A stretch of 12,985 nucleotides of DNA from an uncultured Hymenobacter sp. Its GTDB lineage: Bacteria; Bacteroidota; Bacteroidia; Cytophagales; Hymenobacteraceae. Every line of letters starts with the position of its first letter. The stretch's first letter is position 1. Under the pieces are notes generated by a model. That model worked only from the letters and a program-made list of their open reading frames with translations, had not been told where the DNA came from and made no database searches. Positions 11,986-12,985 of the stretch are shown here, piece by piece. The stretch lies in the NCBI GenBank assembly GCA_937871705.1, contig CALMOO010000018.1:13196-26180 (forward strand), read 5' to 3'. The translations under genes and the position numbers were made by a program.

Positions 11986-12985
11986 AGAGTTGTGGGGTGT
12001 AAAATCGAGCGAGCAAGGGCTACGCCTTCCGCCGTGTAGGTCGTCCACAGGGCGGGCAGCAGGTGAGCCCGCAGCCGCTCGTGTAGGGGCAGGTAGTGCG
12101 GATTATTCGGCGTCAGCAACGCCCAGCCTTGCGCCAGCAGGGGCGTGAACGGCACGACCGAGATATCAGGAGCCGCCGAGTGAGCAGCTTGTGGGTAGCG
12201 GGCAGCCAGCAACTCGATGTCAAAGAGCCGGGGGAGCGCCGGGTCTTCGGCCAGCCAGCGCTGAATACGGACTACCTCCGCAACCTGGTCCCGCTGCGCA
12301 TAGCCGTAGGCCGCGTACAGTCCCAGGGTAGGGTCAAACCCGTGGGGGCCGTGCAGCCAGGTAGCTAAGGGCACCGCCGGCGAGACCAGTGGGTCGAACT
12401 CGCCGTAGCGGGCGTGCACTGCCGCCAGGGCTTTTAGTTTTTCCCGCTCGGCCGCGCCGGCAGCCTGGGCTTGGAAACGGGCCGTGGCGAGGGCCGGCAG
12501 GTAGTTCACGTTCAGCACCCGGTTTTCGGCCACCAGCACCACCCCGATGAAGCCGGGCAGAATCGCCAGCAGCGTGCCGGTACCGCTTCGGAATTGCAGC
12601 AGCATGGTTCCGGACGGGGACGGGCCCTCCCCTACCCTAGCCTGGGGCACAAAGCGAATGAACTGACCACTGGGAATGAGGGCGCTACCGGCGGGGTAGT
12701 CCACTTCCCAGCCGGGGGCCACTACCATTTCCACGAAAGCCCCGATGAGCGTGAACCCCGTGGTCGTCTCGACGGGCAACTGGCCGGGGTGGCCGCGCAA
12801 CTGGGCTACTTCCCGGGCAAATTCTACGGCGCCCGGGTCGGGCACCTGGTTTATCAGGTACAAGGAGCCGGCCTGCGCGGTAGAGGGAAAGATAAGTAAG
12901 CCGCGACCTTGCTTGCCCCGGCTATCCCGGTAGCTATACGTAAAGTCATGCTGGTACCCGGGCGGCTCCTGACCCAGTGGTACGG
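11982..12985 (-). CDS. Unrecognised protein, N-terminus beyond window; coupled to the hydrolase
   Basis: The reading frame is open to the right edge, so this is the C-terminal 333 residues of a longer protein. A TTG at 12863 could be taken as a start, but the codons before it (reading QHDFTYSYRDSRGKQGRG and so on) look fully coding. Residues shortly after 12900 begin a beta-rich part (LLIFPSTAQAGSLYLINQVP; later FTLIGAFVEMVVAPGWEVDY, GTLLAILPGFIGVVLVAENR). A helical part follows (AEREKLKALAAVHARYGEFD). The C-terminal region has the distinctive HGFDPTLGLYAAYGYAQRDQ, LPRLFDIELLAARYP and HLLPALWTTYTAEGVALARS. I cannot name the family; catalytic residues are not evident. The ATGA overlap with the hydrolase gene strongly suggests a joint function, perhaps sensor or scaffold plus enzyme. 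Confidence 0.8.
   Translation of the reverse strand, partial: VPLGQEPPGYQHDFTYSYRDSRGKQGRGLLIFPSTAQAGSLYLINQVPDPGAVEFAREVAQLRGHPGQLPVETTTGFTLIGAFVEMVVAPGWEVDYPAGSALIPSGQFIRFVPQARVGEGPSPSGTMLLQFRSGTGTLLAILPGFIGVVLVAENRVLNVNYLPALATARFQAQAAGAAEREKLKALAAVHARYGEFDPLVSPAVPLATWLHGPHGFDPTLGLYAAYGYAQRDQVAEVVRIQRWLAEDPALPRLFDIELLAARYPQAAHSAAPDISVVPFTPLLAQGWALLTPNNPHYLPLHERLRAHLLPALWTTYTAEGVALARSILHPTTL

Noticed and set aside
12864..12985. TTG at 12863 as the start of the last gene
   Set aside because: The frame stays open to the window edge with coding-like residues before the TTG, so the gene is partial.
1..12985. tRNA, rRNA, insertion sequences, or integrase/transposase genes
   Set aside because: I found no recognisable tRNA cloverleaf, rRNA segment, transposase motif or paired terminal inverted repeats on either strand.

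Overview
The window reads as part of a mobilizable plasmid, or a plasmid-derived accessory region, from a GC-rich Bacteroidota, most likely of the Hymenobacter type. I infer this from GC-rich codon use, start codons without clear Shine-Dalgarno sequences, a periplasmic thioredoxin with a DUF4369-like N-terminal region, a lipoprotein with a Bacteroidota-style lipobox, and a MobV relaxase beside a ParA-type partition pair. No replication initiator gene is visible, so if this is a plasmid its rep gene lies outside the window. An integrated element is not excluded.

Layout. Positions 1-2600 carry three small paralogous XRE regulators (one on +, two on -). Each has a different inverted repeat just upstream of its start. 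Among them are a tiny YqaE/Pmp3-like membrane protein and two unrecognised proteins. Positions 2600-5400 are a cargo stretch: a lipoprotein of unknown function, a GNAT acetyltransferase on the opposite strand, and a secreted TlpA-like thioredoxin. Positions 5630-7414 encode the MobV relaxase. Directly upstream of it is a pMV158-type origin of transfer with the nick motif TAGTGTG/TTA. Its right arm has been expanded into six perfect 10-bp tandem repeats, which is the most striking feature here.

Positions 7580-9456 are about 1.9 kb without a convincing gene and visibly more AT-rich than the flanks. This stretch holds an AT block, a cluster of paired TTAC boxes spaced exactly 9 bp apart, and a compact set of hairpins that can close into a branched fold. 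It is a candidate vegetative origin and/or single-strand leading-region element. If the nick is where the motif places it, this DNA enters the recipient first and the relaxase gene last.

Positions 9457-10907 (minus strand) hold parA and an overlapping gene for a ParB-like ribbon-helix-helix protein, preceded by short direct repeats that may be the centromere and operator. Positions 11125-12985 (minus strand) hold a translationally coupled pair: an unrecognised large protein whose start lies beyond the right edge, and an alpha/beta hydrolase with an intact Ser-Asp-His set. This pair is the best candidate in the window for an undescribed functional module.

The mobilization and partition genes, with their cis sites, form the backbone. 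The regulators, thioredoxin, acetyltransferase and hydrolase pair look like accessory cargo.
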